From NCBI RefSeq assembly GCF_900105155.1, contig NZ_LT629762.1, positions 4,182,501 to 4,246,500 of the forward strand: a stretch of DNA of 64,000 nucleotides, written 5' to 3'. The position numbers were made by a program, and so were the translations under genes. Of the stretch, positions 63,147-64,000 are shown piece by piece; position 1 is the first letter of the stretch, and every line of letters starts with the position of its first letter. This stretch comes from Pseudomonas prosekii (GTDB lineage Bacteria; Pseudomonadota; Gammaproteobacteria; Pseudomonadales; Pseudomonadaceae). Below the pieces are notes generated by a model. That model was not told the origin of the DNA, did no database searches, and saw only the letters and a list, made by a program, of their open reading frames with translations.

Positions 63147-64000
63147 TTAGCTGGCTAATTTGGTTTGGCGCAGTGGCAATTCGACGCGAAAGGTTGTGCC
63201 TTCGCCGACGACGCTGCTCACCGAGATTTCGCCGTGATGCTTTTTGACGATCCCGTACGACAATGACAACCCCAGCCCGGTCCCTTGGCCAATCGGTTTG
63301 GTGGTGAAGAACGGGTCGAAGATTTTCTTCAGGCATTGCGCCTCGATGCCCGAGCCGGTGTCGGCGACTTCGAACCACGCCGTTTCCCCCGTCAGCCCGG
63401 TGCGCAAAGTGATCACCCCGCGTTCCGTGCCAATCGCCTGCGAGGCGTTGACGATCAGGTTCATGATCACTTGGTTGATCTGCGACGGCAGGCATTCGAT
63501 TTCCGGCAAAACCTGATAATCCTTCACCACGTCAGCCTTGTACTTCAGCTCATTGGCGACGATGTTCAGCGTCGACTCGATGCCCTGATGCAAATCGGCC
63601 CACTGCCATTCCTGATTGGAGTCGACCCGCGAGAAGTCCTTCAGGTCCTTGACGATCTGCCCGACGCGGCTGATGCCGTCCTTGGATTCCTTGATCAGCA
63701 ACGGAATGTCTTCGCGCAAAAACTCCAGCTCCACCCGTTCGCGCAGCACGCCGAGGCGTTCGATGACTTCGGGCGAGCTGATTGCTTCTTCGGCGCCACG
63801 GTAGGCGTCGAGCATTTCCTGCAACTGTTTGAAGTAGCCGTCGAGGCAGCCGAGATTGGAAGAAATGAAGCCGATCGGGTTGTTGATTTCATGCGCGACG
63901 CCCGCCGCCAGTTGCCCCAGCGAGGCGAGTTTCTCCGATTGCACCAGTTGTGATTCGAGCAATTTGCGCTCGTCGATTTCCCGTTGCAGTTCGACGCTGG
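63147..64000 (-). CDS. Sensor histidine kinase, C-terminal part (runs off the window)
   Basis: The gene continues past base 64000; 284 codons are visible. A coiled linker (QREIDERKLLESQLVQSEK) leads into the phosphoacceptor helix LASLGQLAAGVAHEINNPIGF with the H-box His. The kinase domain has the N box MNLIVNASQAIG, G1 DTGSGIEA, F box FDPFFTTKP and G2 GTGLGLSLSYGI, all intact. The long insert between H box and N box (FISSNLGCLDGYFKQLQEML...) is a feature of several proteobacterial kinases. Input domain and partner regulator are outside the window. Confidence 0.93.
   Translation of the reverse strand, partial: SVELQREIDERKLLESQLVQSEKLASLGQLAAGVAHEINNPIGFISSNLGCLDGYFKQLQEMLDAYRGAEEAISSPEVIERLGVLRERVELEFLREDIPLLIKESKDGISRVGQIVKDLKDFSRVDSNQEWQWADLHQGIESTLNIVANELKYKADVVKDYQVLPEIECLPSQINQVIMNLIVNASQAIGTERGVITLRTGLTGETAWFEVADTGSGIEAQCLKKIFDPFFTTKPIGQGTGLGLSLSYGIVKKHHGEISVSSVVGEGTTFRVELPLRQTKLAS

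Overview
The window comes from a GC-rich gammaproteobacterial chromosome, almost certainly a Pseudomonas of the fluorescens group. The gene set (two-subunit guanine operon guaBA, PTS trehalose system, membrane PQQ glucose dehydrogenase with OprB, cmoAB, a second Lon-type protease), the protein sequences and the many dispersed REP/REPIN palindromes (GTGGGAGCGAGC...GCTCGCGATAGCGG type) all fit. No rRNA, tRNA or CRISPR array was seen.

Layout. 0-10 kb: end of bamB, der, an overlapping aminotransferase/omega-amidase pair, leuA with a candidate leader peptide, xseA with an M23 peptidase, a TauE-type transporter and a zinc-ribbon protein. 10-13 kb: guaB and guaA. 13.4-21.8 kb: trehalose island of treR, PTS permease, phosphotrehalase, LamB-like porin, a fused EIIA-HPr-EI protein and an EIIB-like protein lacking its phosphocysteine. 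22-26 kb: multicopper oxidase, tadA, cmoB, cmoA. 26-29.6 kb: an accessory block of four small lineage-specific proteins (three clearly related) interleaved with a lysoplasmalogenase and a chagasin-type inhibitor lipoprotein. 29.7-38.7 kb: Lon-like protease, a 62-aa protein, gcd, oprB, a VF530 protein and a membrane protein. 38.8-40.2 kb: yqjH/yqjI-like ferric reductase and PadR regulator. 40.6-47.5 kb: complete CS1/alternate chaperone-usher fimbrial operon with duplicated pilin and tip genes, convergent with a large penicillin-binding protein. 50.7-52.1 kb: a RAYT transposase bracketed by five 92-bp REPINs. 52.5-59 kb: amino acid permease, OpgC-like acyltransferase, GtrII-like glucosyltransferase, GtrA, glutamate-synthase-like flavoprotein. 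59-63 kb: LuxR-type regulator, nitrilase-family amidase and APC permease. The window ends inside a histidine kinase.

Most interesting signals. (1) Five promoters (near 26.6, 27.15, 29.55, 32.57 and 56.88 kb) share a CTG-N10-CAG motif of the form CTGTtagTTCTGACAGTAGAC. In three of them a -10-like hexamer lies exactly 21 bases downstream, the geometry expected of a LuxR-type activator box. They precede small unknown proteins and gtrA, so they look like a local regulon. (2) Two copies, in opposite orientation, of a repeat element with about 37-bp palindromic, mutually inverted ends and an expandable tandem-repeat core (two 56-bp units in one, ten 30-bp units in the other). (3) The RAYT-REPIN locus with 172-bp amplified units. 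(4) The EIIB-like protein without its phosphorylatable cysteine.

Starts were chosen from ribosome-binding sites and family alignments recalled from knowledge. No database search was possible.
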